A stretch of DNA of 33,004 nucleotides, taken from contig JAHFML010000004.1 of the NCBI GenBank assembly GCA_023269085.1, forward strand, positions 1-33,004. The letters are read 5' to 3'. This stretch comes from a bacterium (GTDB taxonomy: Bacteria; Patescibacteriota; Minisyncoccia; Phycocordibacterales; Phycocordibacteraceae). Positions 1 to 7,397 of the stretch are shown here, in pieces. The notes below the pieces were generated by a model that did no database searches, had not been told where the DNA came from, and saw only the letters and a program-made list of their open reading frames with translations. Both the position numbers and the translations under genes were made by a program. Numbering within the stretch: the stretch's first letter is position 1; every line of letters starts with the position of its first letter.

Positions 1-5
1 AGTCA

Positions 6-36
6 CCGCATTGGGGGCAGATGCGGCCTTTTTTTA
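6..36 (+). terminator. Terminator of a gene upstream of the window
   Basis: A 6-bp stem (CCGCAT at 6-11, ATGCGG at 21-26) closes a G-rich loop and is followed by CC and seven Ts. It would end a plus-strand transcript that enters from the left. No coding end for that transcript is visible. Confidence 0.6.
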
Positions 37-161
37 AAGTGCATATTAAATATTCGTGATATTGGCTTGTATGTACGCCACCATACTCCTAAATCAGCCT
101 CCCGAAAGTTTCTTTAACCGCAGATTCATAGCACAAACCTCAACCTGAAAGGAGAATAATC

Positions 162-680
162 ATGGACAAGCATGTGTCCGTTGGAAAGTTGATTGTCTTG
201 ATGCTTGCTCTCATCGTCCTGCTGTATGCGGGCGGTGTCATCAAGCAGTACTTGTCGCCAGTGCATGTCGACAAGGTCATCGAAATCGCTGACGTCGCGG
301 CAACCGCCGCGAGCAGTATCGACCGGAAAGACAACATCGCCGCCAGAATCGCCTTCAACAAAACACAGGCGGAGATCTGCGCCGCCGACCATGCGAAATG
401 TATTGGCGGATTCGTGAAGGTCGCGGATTCAGGCAATCTGCTGCTCATCGCCGAATGCACCACCGCGTGCAGTGCCGATGAAATCGGGGCCGAGAATATC
501 GCGGCCAGTATTGGCGAGCCGTCGCTCTTGGGGCAGTATGAATACTTGCTGTTCCCCGGCGACATTGGTTGGGAAAATTCGGTCCGGCAGTTTGAGCAGC
601 AACACTCGATGGCTCGCTCAATAACCGGACGAGTTGCTCGATGCAAAATGCCGGACTGCAGTCCGGTCGTCATGGTCTGA
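162..680 (+). CDS. Membrane-anchored or secreted orphan protein with six cysteines
   Basis: This 172-residue protein is not a family I recognise. Residues about 8-30 form one hydrophobic segment (LIVLMLALIVLLYAGGV), so the rest is probably outside the membrane. The outer part carries two pairs of closely spaced cysteines in the middle (EICAADHAKC, ECTTAC) and a third pair near the C-terminus (CKMPDC), which fits disulfide bonding outside the cell. The ATG is fixed by a strong SD (AAAGGAG at 148-154, spacing 7). A strong terminator follows, so the gene stands alone. It differs from the leaderless core genes nearby and belongs with the SD-bearing orphan cassettes of this window. The function is unknown. 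Confidence 0.8.
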   Translation: MDKHVSVGKLIVLMLALIVLLYAGGVIKQYLSPVHVDKVIEIADVAATAASSIDRKDNIAARIAFNKTQAEICAADHAKCIGGFVKVADSGNLLLIAECTTACSADEIGAENIAASIGEPSLLGQYEYLLFPGDIGWENSVRQFEQQHSMARSITGRVARCKMPDCSPVVMV

Positions 681-696
681 CTTTCGTCCTCTCACG

Positions 697-730
697 CGGC
701 GCGAATCCTAAGAAGGATTCGCGCCGTTTT
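697..730 (+). terminator. Rho-independent terminator
   Basis: A perfect stem of at least 12 bp (697-708 with 715-726) is followed by TTTT. It lies 17 bases after the stop codon of the cysteine-rich orphan at 162-680 and insulates it from the next gene. Confidence 0.9.
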
Positions 731-731
731 G

Positions 732-759
732 TTGCTATATTCCCTATAAGGAGTAGTGT
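732..759 (+). promoter_or_regulatory. Candidate promoter of the 793-1263 gene
   Basis: TTGCTA (732-737), a 16-base spacer and TAGTGT (754-759) lie between the preceding terminator and the SD at 782-787. The match is moderate, but the position is right because no transcript should read in from the left. Confidence 0.45.
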
Positions 760-792
760 ACTCGTCAGATATCTTTCCCACAGGAGGGGACT

Positions 793-1263
793 ATGCTCAT
801 TCGCACTATAGTAACTATCGCAATCGGCGTGACCACGAACGTGACTCATGCTGAAAACGCTTTTACCACCGTCTTCGGCGATGTTATGACGATCACGTCT
901 GACAACAAAGCCGCGTTGGGAGGATTTGTGCCTGCATTTCGGGCTGCTGCCCGGCAGGTCATCTTTACGGGTAAACGGATCAGAATTGATGGATTCTGCG
1001 GGTCGGCCTGCGCGACCTTCGCTGATGATGCGCGACCGAACGTGTGCATCACGCCGAATGCCGTGTTCGGCTTTCACAAAGAGAGATCTTCTCTCTACGC
1101 GTGGGCTCACGAGCCGTTGACAGACGAGCCGACCATGTACACTGATCCGCGATTTTCTGCGGACATTGCCACATGGGTCAATCGGCACGGAGGTTATCCG
1201 ATTGAAAGAGTTCTTCTAATGAATAACGACGAAGCGACCGCCTTCTGGCCGCGATGCAAATGA
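793..1263 (+). CDS. Secreted ClpP/crotonase-like protein (COG3904-like)
   Basis: The 156-residue product has a signal-peptide-like N-terminus ending near AENAF. The core reads I-D-G-F-C-G-S-A-C-A, then V-C-I-T-P-N-A-V-F-G-F-H. This layout (Gly-x-Cys-x-Ser-Ala-Cys followed by a GFH motif) is what I know from alphaproteobacterial periplasmic proteins of the COG3904 type, which have a ClpP-like fold. In that family the Ser of SAC and the His of GFH are plausible catalytic residues; whether this copy is active is inference. The start is fixed by AGGAGG at 782-787, spacing 5. A terminator follows directly. The family is unexpected in a parcubacterium, so the gene may have been acquired by transfer. 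Confidence 0.7.
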   Translation: MLIRTIVTIAIGVTTNVTHAENAFTTVFGDVMTITSDNKAALGGFVPAFRAAARQVIFTGKRIRIDGFCGSACATFADDARPNVCITPNAVFGFHKERSSLYAWAHEPLTDEPTMYTDPRFSADIATWVNRHGGYPIERVLLMNNDEATAFWPRCK

Positions 1264-1274
1264 TCCTTACCCGA

Positions 1275-1306
1275 CGGCGCAGATACATTCTGCGCCGTTC
1301 GATTTT
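1275..1306 (+). terminator. Rho-independent terminator
   Basis: A 9-bp stem (CGGCGCAGA at 1275-1283 with TCTGCGCCG at 1289-1297) is followed by TTCGATTTT. It starts 11 bases after the stop of the ClpP-like gene. Confidence 0.85.
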
Positions 1307-1333
1307 GCATACGAAAAAATAAGAGCGTATAAT
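1305..1333 (+). promoter_or_regulatory. dnaJ promoter, leaderless type
   Basis: TTGCAT (1305-1310), a 17-base spacer and a consensus TATAAT (1328-1333). Only seven bases (1334-1340) separate the -10 box from the dnaJ ATG, so transcription should start at or within a base or two of the start codon. There is no SD. Confidence 0.75.
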
Positions 1334-1340
1334 CGCAGAT

Positions 1341-2441
1341 ATGGCAAAAGATTATTACGCGGTGCTCGGGGTCGAGAAGAAGGCGACTCAAGAGGACGTC
1401 AAGAAGGCATTCCGGAAGCTGGCACACAAGCATCACCCCGACAAGGGCGGTGAGGGCGACACCTTCAAAGAGATAACCGAAGCCTATGCGATTCTTGGCG
1501 ACGAGAAGAAGCGCCGCGAATACGACACCTATGGGCAATCATTTGCCGGCGGCTCGACCGGCTCGGGGCAAAGCGGCAACCCGTTTGCAGGGTTCGACTT
1601 CTCGCAATTCCAGCAGGGCTTCGGGCAAGGCGGCGTCGAGTTCGACTTCGGTGACATGTTCGGCGATATGTTTGGTGGCCGAGGCGGTCAGGCGCGTGCG
1701 CCAAGAGGCCGCGATATCTCGATCGATCTCGAGATCCCGTTCAAAGAAGCCATCTTCGGCACGACGCGCAAGGTGCTCATCGGTAAGGTCTCGACCTGCG
1801 CCACCTGCCACGGCAATGGCGCGAAGCCCGGCACCGAGCTGGAGCAGTGTAAGACCTGTAGCGGGAGCGGCCGCGTCCACGAGATGCGCAACTCTATCCT
1901 CGGGCAATTCTCGAGCGTGCGCGCCTGCACACTCTGCGATGGTACGGGTAAGATACCGAAAGAGAAGTGTCACGAATGCAAGGGCCACGGCGTGTCTCGA
2001 AGAGAAGAAGAGATAACCGTCGCTGTCCCGGCTGGCATCGACAACGGCGAGACGCTGCGTCTCTCGGGCTACGGCGAAGCGGTCAAGGCGGGCACCGCGG
2101 GCGACCTCTACGTCAAGATGCACGTGAAGCCGCACCCGACCTTCCGTCGCGAGGGTGCGAATCTCGTCATGCACCTGCCCGTGAAGCTCACCGACGCGAT
2201 CCTCGGCATCACGGTCCCGGTTGAGACGCTAGAAGGGAAGACGCTTGAGGTGAAGATCCCCGCGATGAAGCAACCAATCGAGCTCCTGCGTGTCCGTGGC
2301 AAGGGCATCCCGCTCGGTGGTGGCATGGTCCGAGCGGAGTCGAGGGGCGATCTCATCATCGAGCTCGAAGTTGCCCTCCCGCACAAGCTATCGAGTAAAG
2401 CGCGCCACGCTGTTGAAGACTTGAAGAGCGAGGGGCTCTAG
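1341..2441 (+). CDS. dnaJ: Chaperone DnaJ (type I Hsp40)
   Basis: DnaJ stimulates the ATPase of DnaK and delivers unfolded clients to it. The 366-residue product has the full class I layout. A J-domain occupies residues 1-70 with the HPD motif in KHHPDKG. A Gly/Phe-rich linker covers about 72-115. Four zinc-binding CxxCxGxG repeats follow (CATCHGNG, CKTCSGSG, CTLCDGTG, CHECKGHG), then the C-terminal beta-sandwich client-binding domains. The length is normal for the family. No dnaK or grpE lies in this window, so the partner genes are elsewhere. The start follows a consensus -10 box by seven bases, which implies a leaderless mRNA and no heat-shock operator that I can see. Confidence 0.97.
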   Translation: MAKDYYAVLGVEKKATQEDVKKAFRKLAHKHHPDKGGEGDTFKEITEAYAILGDEKKRREYDTYGQSFAGGSTGSGQSGNPFAGFDFSQFQQGFGQGGVEFDFGDMFGDMFGGRGGQARAPRGRDISIDLEIPFKEAIFGTTRKVLIGKVSTCATCHGNGAKPGTELEQCKTCSGSGRVHEMRNSILGQFSSVRACTLCDGTGKIPKEKCHECKGHGVSRREEEITVAVPAGIDNGETLRLSGYGEAVKAGTAGDLYVKMHVKPHPTFRREGANLVMHLPVKLTDAILGITVPVETLEGKTLEVKIPAMKQPIELLRVRGKGIPLGGGMVRAESRGDLIIELEVALPHKLSSKARHAVEDLKSEGL

Positions 2442-2457
2442 CGTGTAGAATAGAGGT

Positions 2458-2979
2458 ATGACCGCTACCGGCAGTATCGCGACCGTCACCACCCTCGCCA
2501 CCCACACCGCGCTCTCGGCGTGGAGCTTCGCGAGCGCCTTCCTCATCGTCCTCGTCCTCACGAGCGCCTTCTTCGTCTTCGCGTGGTATGTCGGGCGCGG
2601 GCCCTTTGTCGCGGTTCTCTTATCCTTCTATGCCGCCTATGCGCTCTATGCGATGTTCCCGTATATGGCATATCTCCCGACGGCGCCCGCACTCACCGCG
2701 CTTCTCGCGCATGTTGGCGTCTATCTCGGCCTCTCCTTTATCTTCTATATGATCCTGCGTCGCGTCGTCGTCTCTGACTTCCTCTATATCGGCGTCTTCG
2801 GTCTCCTCGTACTCTCCTTCCTCGCCGCGGCATTCCTCATCGCGCTCGCGTATCATGTCTTCGTCGTGACCGACCTCTACCACTTCACGCCGGCTATCGA
2901 CGCGCTCTTCGTGCCGAAGCAATATCTCTTCTGGTGGTTCATCGCCCCCGCCATCGGCCTCTTCTTCTTGGCACGGTAA
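2458..2979 (+). CDS. Polytopic membrane protein, unknown function
   Basis: The 173-residue protein is almost entirely hydrophobic, with about five membrane segments (roughly residues 22-45, 48-68, 72-97, 105-135 and 155-172) and very short loops. I do not recognise the family. Small unknown proteins of this kind often sit beside exporter genes. The start follows TAGAAT (2446-2451) by six bases, with TTGAAG-like sequence upstream inside the end of dnaJ, so the gene has its own leaderless promoter. The stop is three bases before the ATG of the ABC exporter, so the two are co-transcribed and may work together; that link is inference. Confidence 0.8.
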   Translation: MTATGSIATVTTLATHTALSAWSFASAFLIVLVLTSAFFVFAWYVGRGPFVAVLLSFYAAYALYAMFPYMAYLPTAPALTALLAHVGVYLGLSFIFYMILRRVVVSDFLYIGVFGLLVLSFLAAAFLIALAYHVFVVTDLYHFTPAIDALFVPKQYLFWWFIAPAIGLFFLAR

Positions 2980-2982
2980 GGT

Positions 2983-4782
2983 ATGACTCACGTTGATGCA
3001 CCGATCGAAAATCCGGTATCCTTCCGAGAAGGAGTTCGAGGTGTCTTCCAACGACTTCAATCGTATCGCACTCGGCTCGGCTTCCTTTTTATCCTCGGCC
3101 TTGTTTCTGCGGCCGCAAACGGCACGGTTCCCTATGTGACAGGACGCTTTTTTGATGCGCTTATCGGTCTTTCGCGCGGAGACGCATCAAGTAGCACCTC
3201 ATTCCCACTCTGGGCGCTGATGCTTACCGTCTGGGCGACCACACAAGTCATCGCCAATGCAGTCGACTGGGTGATGGATCGTTCTCGTCGAACAATTGAT
3301 AGCCGTCTGCAATCTTCTATTCAGTCCGAAGGATTCATTCACTTGCTGCGGCTACCTCTTTCGTATCACACGCACGAGCATATCAATGCGGTTGTTTCTA
3401 AAATAAGCACGGCAAGTTGGCGAGTTACCTCTCTAACCGAACAAGTAATCCAAGTAGCGCCTCAATTGCTTTCTGTCCTTATCGGCATCGTGCTCGCGGC
3501 GAGTATCAGTGTGCCCATGGCTGGCGTTCTCGCAGTAGGAGTCCTGCTCTATATAGTTCTACTCTCTTTCATCTTGAGACCTGTTGCGCTGATGGAACAT
3601 ACGACGCAAGAGTTTTGGAGTAGCGCATGGGACGACGCATCTTCTGCGATAAATCAATCGTCCTATGTAAAGCAGGCGTCAGCCGAAGAGTATGAGACTG
3701 AAAAGATACAACGTGATTTCAATGAAAAAGTTCCCGCGCTCTGGTACTCCGTTCAAAAAATATGGAGTAATGTGAGTTTCTTCCAACGCGCTATCGTCTT
3801 CCTCACTCAACTTACCGTATTTATCTTATCAGCTCACGCCGTCGCGATAGGCACAATGACGGTTGGCGATCTCATCGCTCTCAATGGCTATGCGATGCTC
3901 TTTTTTGGGCCATTCGTCGCACTCGGTCATAGTTGGCAAACCCTTCAAAACGGCCTTACCTCAGCCGGCCTGCTCCAACGAATATTCAACGAGAAGGAGG
4001 AACTCTACCACCCCGCGAACGCGAAGCACGAGGGCATCGAGTTCGGCGCGGTGCGATTTGATGAGGTGACATTTAAATACGAGAGCGACCAAGCGCCGAT
4101 ACTCGCGCACCTCTCCTTCACCGCAGAGCCGGGGCAGGTCGTCGCTCTGGTCGGCGAGAGCGGGGTAGGGAAGTCGAGCGCGATCTCGCTCATCTCGGGC
4201 TACTACTTCCCGAGTGAGGGGAGCGTCATGGTCGACGGTGTCGACACGCGAGAATGGGACTTGCTCGCGCTTCGCTCCAAGATCGCGGTGGTGCCCCAAG
4301 AGGTCGCGCTCTTCAACGACACTATCCGTGCGAACATCCGCTACGGCGCGTTCAGCGCAACTGATGCGCAAGTCGAGGAGGCCGCGCGCGAGGCGCATAT
4401 CCACGACTTCATCGAGAAGCAGGCGAAGGGCTATGACACCCTCGTCGGCGAGCGCGGGATCAAGCTCTCGGTGGGGCAGAAGCAGAGAATAGCGATCGCG
4501 CGCGCCATATTACGCAACCCCGAGTTCCTTATCCTCGACGAGCCGACCTCGGCGCTCGATATCGAGACCGAACAGCTCATCACCGCCTCGCTCGATCGGC
4601 TGATGCGCGGCCGCACGACCTTCATCGTCGCGCACCGACTCTCGACTATCCGCAAGGCCGACAAGATTCTTGTCATCAAGGACGGCGCCGTCGCCGAGGA
4701 GGGCACGCACGCCGAACTCGCCTCCCGCGAGGGCGGCATCTATCGCCATCTCTATGACCTCCATGTCGGGCTGTATGAGTAG
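2983..4782 (+). CDS. ABC exporter, fused permease and ATPase (MsbA-like)
   Basis: This is a 599-residue half-transporter that would dimerise and use ATP to export lipids, peptides or drugs; the substrate cannot be read from sequence. Residues 1-330 hold the six-helix ABC type I exporter membrane domain. The ATPase domain has Walker A GESGVGKSS (about 391), a Q-loop VVPQEVALFND, signature LSVGQKQR (about 496, with Val where LSGGQ has Gly), Walker B LILDEPTSALD (about 515) and the switch His in VAHRLST (about 549). The start is three bases after the previous stop and has only a weak TAAGG in front. The two domains differ strongly in base composition: sampled 60-base lines give 43-48% GC in the membrane part and 65-67% in the ATPase part. 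Confidence 0.93.
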   Translation: MTHVDAPIENPVSFREGVRGVFQRLQSYRTRLGFLFILGLVSAAANGTVPYVTGRFFDALIGLSRGDASSSTSFPLWALMLTVWATTQVIANAVDWVMDRSRRTIDSRLQSSIQSEGFIHLLRLPLSYHTHEHINAVVSKISTASWRVTSLTEQVIQVAPQLLSVLIGIVLAASISVPMAGVLAVGVLLYIVLLSFILRPVALMEHTTQEFWSSAWDDASSAINQSSYVKQASAEEYETEKIQRDFNEKVPALWYSVQKIWSNVSFFQRAIVFLTQLTVFILSAHAVAIGTMTVGDLIALNGYAMLFFGPFVALGHSWQTLQNGLTSAGLLQRIFNEKEELYHPANAKHEGIEFGAVRFDEVTFKYESDQAPILAHLSFTAEPGQVVALVGESGVGKSSAISLISGYYFPSEGSVMVDGVDTREWDLLALRSKIAVVPQEVALFNDTIRANIRYGAFSATDAQVEEAAREAHIHDFIEKQAKGYDTLVGERGIKLSVGQKQRIAIARAILRNPEFLILDEPTSALDIETEQLITASLDRLMRGRTTFIVAHRLSTIRKADKILVIKDGAVAEEGTHAELASREGGIYRHLYDLHVGLYE

Positions 4783-4801
4783 GTGTGCTACTATATTGAA
4801 T

Positions 4802-5173
4802 ATGCCCGGGAGCAAAAAGGAACATAAACAAGAAGTAACGCTCGACGATCTCGCGCAGATGGTCGCCGGTGGCTTTGCCGAGATTCGACAAGAAATGACG
4901 GGCGGCTTTGCCGAGATTCGAGAGGAGATGGCCGATGGCTTTACCGAGATTCGACAAGAGATGACAAATGGTTTTGCCAAGGTAGATCAGCACTTCACCG
5001 AAGTCGAAGATCGTCTCACGACACTCGAGAAGGGTCAGGTCGAAATCTTCAGAGAGCTCGACGGCATCTCGCGCAAACAAGACGGAATGATGATCTCTCT
5101 CGATGACACCATCTCGCGCGACGAGTTCAGCGCCCTCACCTTGCGCGTCGAGACTCTCGAAGCAGTAGCGTGA
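4802..5173 (+). CDS. Coiled-coil protein with 11-residue tandem repeats
   Basis: The 123-residue soluble protein is built around four tandem copies of an 11-residue unit of the type GFAEIRQEMTG (residues about 23-66), followed by more heptad-like helix (VEDRLTTLEKGQ). Hendecad repeats predict a right-handed coiled coil, so the protein probably forms an elongated oligomer. The repeat is also visible in the DNA as 33-base units from about 4866 to 4990. The start follows TACTAT (4789-4794, extended TGC in front) by seven bases. The stop TGA overlaps the ATG of the next gene. No enzymatic motif is present and the role is unknown. Confidence 0.8.
   Translation: MPGSKKEHKQEVTLDDLAQMVAGGFAEIRQEMTGGFAEIREEMADGFTEIRQEMTNGFAKVDQHFTEVEDRLTTLEKGQVEIFRELDGISRKQDGMMISLDDTISRDEFSALTLRVETLEAVA
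4866..4990 (+). repeat. In-frame 33-base tandem repeats
   Basis: About four degenerate 33-base units share the core GGCTTTGCCGAGATTCGACA. They encode the 11-residue hendecad units of the coiled-coil protein. Units of this kind can gain or lose copies by slippage without breaking the frame. Confidence 0.85.
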
Positions 5174-6099
5174 TGAATACGAACGACTTCACTGAACGAT
5201 ACTTGGACGCCGACGAAGTTGCGGATGTTCTGCCGGATTTCTGCCGCACTAACGACATTCCGCCTTCGTTCTTCACTTCTGCGCCTCTGCTCAATACTTT
5301 CTATAACAACAATCGACTCACGCTCGGTATTATTTCCTATCAAAACGAGGACTTTTTATTTTTCACCAAACGATTTAGGAAGGAGTGGCGATTCTTGTTC
5401 AAAGAACCAAACTCTTCTCTGATTGGCGCGATACATGAGAAGTACGGTTTGAATTATATCGCCTCGGCTTTCATCACCGAGAGAGATTTTCATGCGGGCG
5501 AATCGGATACTATTTGCGATGAGGAACAAGTCGTTCTCGATTTCAAGACGATACTTTCTGAACACGACACGCTCTACAAGGATTATGCAAAGAGTATTTC
5601 TAGAGAAACTAATTTGGTTATTGAAAGATACGAATACAACACACATGTTGCTGGTTTACTTAAATTCTTAACCGCATGGCGACATGTAAGGAGCGATCGA
5701 CAAAATAAACACGCAAACATCTTCAATGATATTAATTTTCTGGCACATTTTGGATTCGATGAAAGAATCACGGGTATTGTTATAAAAGATGCCGGAAATA
5801 TTGTTGCTTACAATTTGAATCTTCCCAACGACCTTGATGCCATAGAGTGCATCAGCGCTTTTTCTAAAGTGCTTCGCGGGCACGAGAATCTCGGAATCAT
5901 TCTGAAAATCGAAAATGCCAAGGCGATGCTTGCAAATGGTTTCGAGAGAGTAAATATCGGGCACATAAATAATGATTTCAAAAAACGCCTCGCAAGGCAC
6001 GGTAGCACCATCAAGTTGTACTCGAGACAGCTCTACAAAGACGAAAAGCTTGAGTTGAAAATGCCCGAGAACGAGTGGCTTTCTTATACCGATTTATAA
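5173..6099 (+). CDS. AT-rich orphan protein, possibly of acyltransferase (GNAT-like) fold
   Basis: The 308-residue soluble protein has no motif I can assign firmly. The C-terminal third (about 205-290: a beta-rich stretch ITGIVIKDAGNIVAYNL, then a helix and ANGFERVNIGHINNDFKKR) loosely resembles the GNAT-like half of phosphatidylglycerol lysyltransferase relatives; this is a weak guess. The ATG at 5173 overlaps the previous TGA, which suggests translational coupling; a GTG at 5170 is the alternative start. Composition is very different from its neighbours: line 5581-5640 has 17 G+C in 60 bases, against about 65% in flanking core genes. That fits recent acquisition. Confidence 0.7.
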   Translation: MNTNDFTERYLDADEVADVLPDFCRTNDIPPSFFTSAPLLNTFYNNNRLTLGIISYQNEDFLFFTKRFRKEWRFLFKEPNSSLIGAIHEKYGLNYIASAFITERDFHAGESDTICDEEQVVLDFKTILSEHDTLYKDYAKSISRETNLVIERYEYNTHVAGLLKFLTAWRHVRSDRQNKHANIFNDINFLAHFGFDERITGIVIKDAGNIVAYNLNLPNDLDAIECISAFSKVLRGHENLGIILKIENAKAMLANGFERVNIGHINNDFKKRLARHGSTIKLYSRQLYKDEKLELKMPENEWLSYTDL

Positions 6100-6103
6100 A
6101 TGG

Positions 6104-6109
6104 TATAGT
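6104..6109 (+). promoter_or_regulatory. tyrS extended -10 (TGGTATAGT), leaderless type
   Basis: TATAGT at 6104-6109, preceded by TGG, lies six bases from the tyrS ATG. No SD is present. Confidence 0.7.
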
Positions 6110-6115
6110 CTCTCT

Positions 6116-7369
6116 ATGACCCTCGCCGAAGAGCTGAAAGCACGCGGACTAGTCGAACACGCGTCGGCCGATATCGAGAAGATTCTAAACGCGCCACGCG
6201 CCGTGTATCTCGGCATCGACCCGACCGCCGACTCTATCCAGATCGGGAATCTCGCTGTCGTCCTCCTCATGAAGCGCCTTGGCGACGCGGGGCATAAGCT
6301 CATCTTCCTCATCGGTGGCGGCACTGGGATGATCGGTGACCCGCGAGAGAAGGGCGAACGCGCCTTGCTCGATGCAGCAATCGTCACCAAGAATAAGCGC
6401 GCTATCCAGAAACAGCTCAAGGGTCTGCTCGGCGGCATCTCCTTCAAGCTCGTCGACAATGCTGATTGGCTCATGGATGTGAAGCTCGTCCCCTTCCTCT
6501 GCGAGATCGGCAAGCACTTCACCGTGAACGATCTCGTGAAGCGCGACCTCATCAAGAAGCGTCTCGACACGCCCGACGAAAGCATCTCGTACACCGAATT
6601 CACCTACGCGCTCCTACAAGGCCTCGACTATCTCACTTTGCATAAGAAGTATAGCGTTGATCTGCAGGTCGGCGGCTCCGACCAATGGACAAATATTCTC
6701 TCCGGCGTCGATCTCATCCGCAAGAAGACGAGCGAAGAGGTATTCGCTTTCGCGATGCCGCTCGTCACCGACTCGCTCGGCAAAAAGTTTGGCAAGAGCG
6801 AGGGGAACGCTGTCTGGTTGGATGCGAAGAAGACTTCGCCATTCCGCTTTTATCAATTCTGGATCAACCTGCCCGACACTGACATCGAGAAATATCTGAG
6901 GGTCTACACCTTCTTGCCGCTTGCCGAGATTGATGCGCTTATGGAGCTTCACCGTCGCAACCCGGGTGAGCGACAAGCACAAGAGACGCTCGCGCGCCTC
7001 GTGACCGAGATTGTTCACGGCCCCGCCGCGACCGCGCAGGTCGTCGCCGCGACCGACGCGCTCTTCGGTAGCACCCCCTTCCACGAGCTCTCGCGTGAGG
7101 CACGCGCGGTCGCCCTCGCCGAGGCTCCATCCGTCACCACTTCAAGGTCGAACCTTGAAGTGGGGTATTCACTCGCTGAGGCGCTGGTCGCGGGCGGCCT
7201 CGCGTCAAGCAAGGGCGATGCGAAGCGGCTCATCGAGGGGAAGGGCATCACACTCGGCGGCCTCCCGATACTCGACCCCGATCAGAAGCTGTATCTCGGC
7301 GATCTGCCGGGCGGCCACGCGCTCGTGCGCAAGGGGAGACAGGGCGTGCTCGTTCTCGTTTTGAAATAA
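6116..7369 (+). CDS. tyrS: Tyrosyl-tRNA synthetase
   Basis: TyrRS joins tyrosine to tRNA-Tyr. The 417-residue protein has a class I Rossmann core, the tyrosine-binding region (YALLQGLDYLTLHKKYSVDLQ), KFGKS in the KMSKS position (about 225) and a C-terminal S4 RNA-binding domain from about residue 350. The usual HIGH motif reads Q-I-G-N (residues 42-45), losing both histidines. A perfect 12-bp palindrome sits in the linker before the S4 domain (7137-7163). The start follows TATAGT by six bases. The cognate tRNA gene lies 28 bases downstream, and its promoter overlaps the 3' end of tyrS. Confidence 0.96.
   Translation: MTLAEELKARGLVEHASADIEKILNAPRAVYLGIDPTADSIQIGNLAVVLLMKRLGDAGHKLIFLIGGGTGMIGDPREKGERALLDAAIVTKNKRAIQKQLKGLLGGISFKLVDNADWLMDVKLVPFLCEIGKHFTVNDLVKRDLIKKRLDTPDESISYTEFTYALLQGLDYLTLHKKYSVDLQVGGSDQWTNILSGVDLIRKKTSEEVFAFAMPLVTDSLGKKFGKSEGNAVWLDAKKTSPFRFYQFWINLPDTDIEKYLRVYTFLPLAEIDALMELHRRNPGERQAQETLARLVTEIVHGPAATAQVVAATDALFGSTPFHELSREARAVALAEAPSVTTSRSNLEVGYSLAEALVAGGLASSKGDAKRLIEGKGITLGGLPILDPDQKLYLGDLPGGHALVRKGRQGVLVLVLK
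7137..7163. repeat. Perfect 12-bp palindrome inside tyrS
   Basis: CCACTTCAAGGT (7137-7148), loop CGA, ACCTTGAAGTGG (7152-7163). It codes for the linker peptide TTSRSNLEVG between the catalytic and S4 domains, where an in-frame insertion would be tolerated. Confidence 0.9.
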
Positions 7370-7388
7370 TTGCGGTATCGGCTATACT
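7361..7388 (+). promoter_or_regulatory. tRNA-Tyr promoter
   Basis: TTGAAA (7361-7366), a 16-base spacer and TATACT (7383-7388). The -35 element overlaps the last codons of tyrS. The tRNA starts 10 bases after the -10 box. Confidence 0.75.
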
Positions 7389-7397
7389 GGCCGTAGC

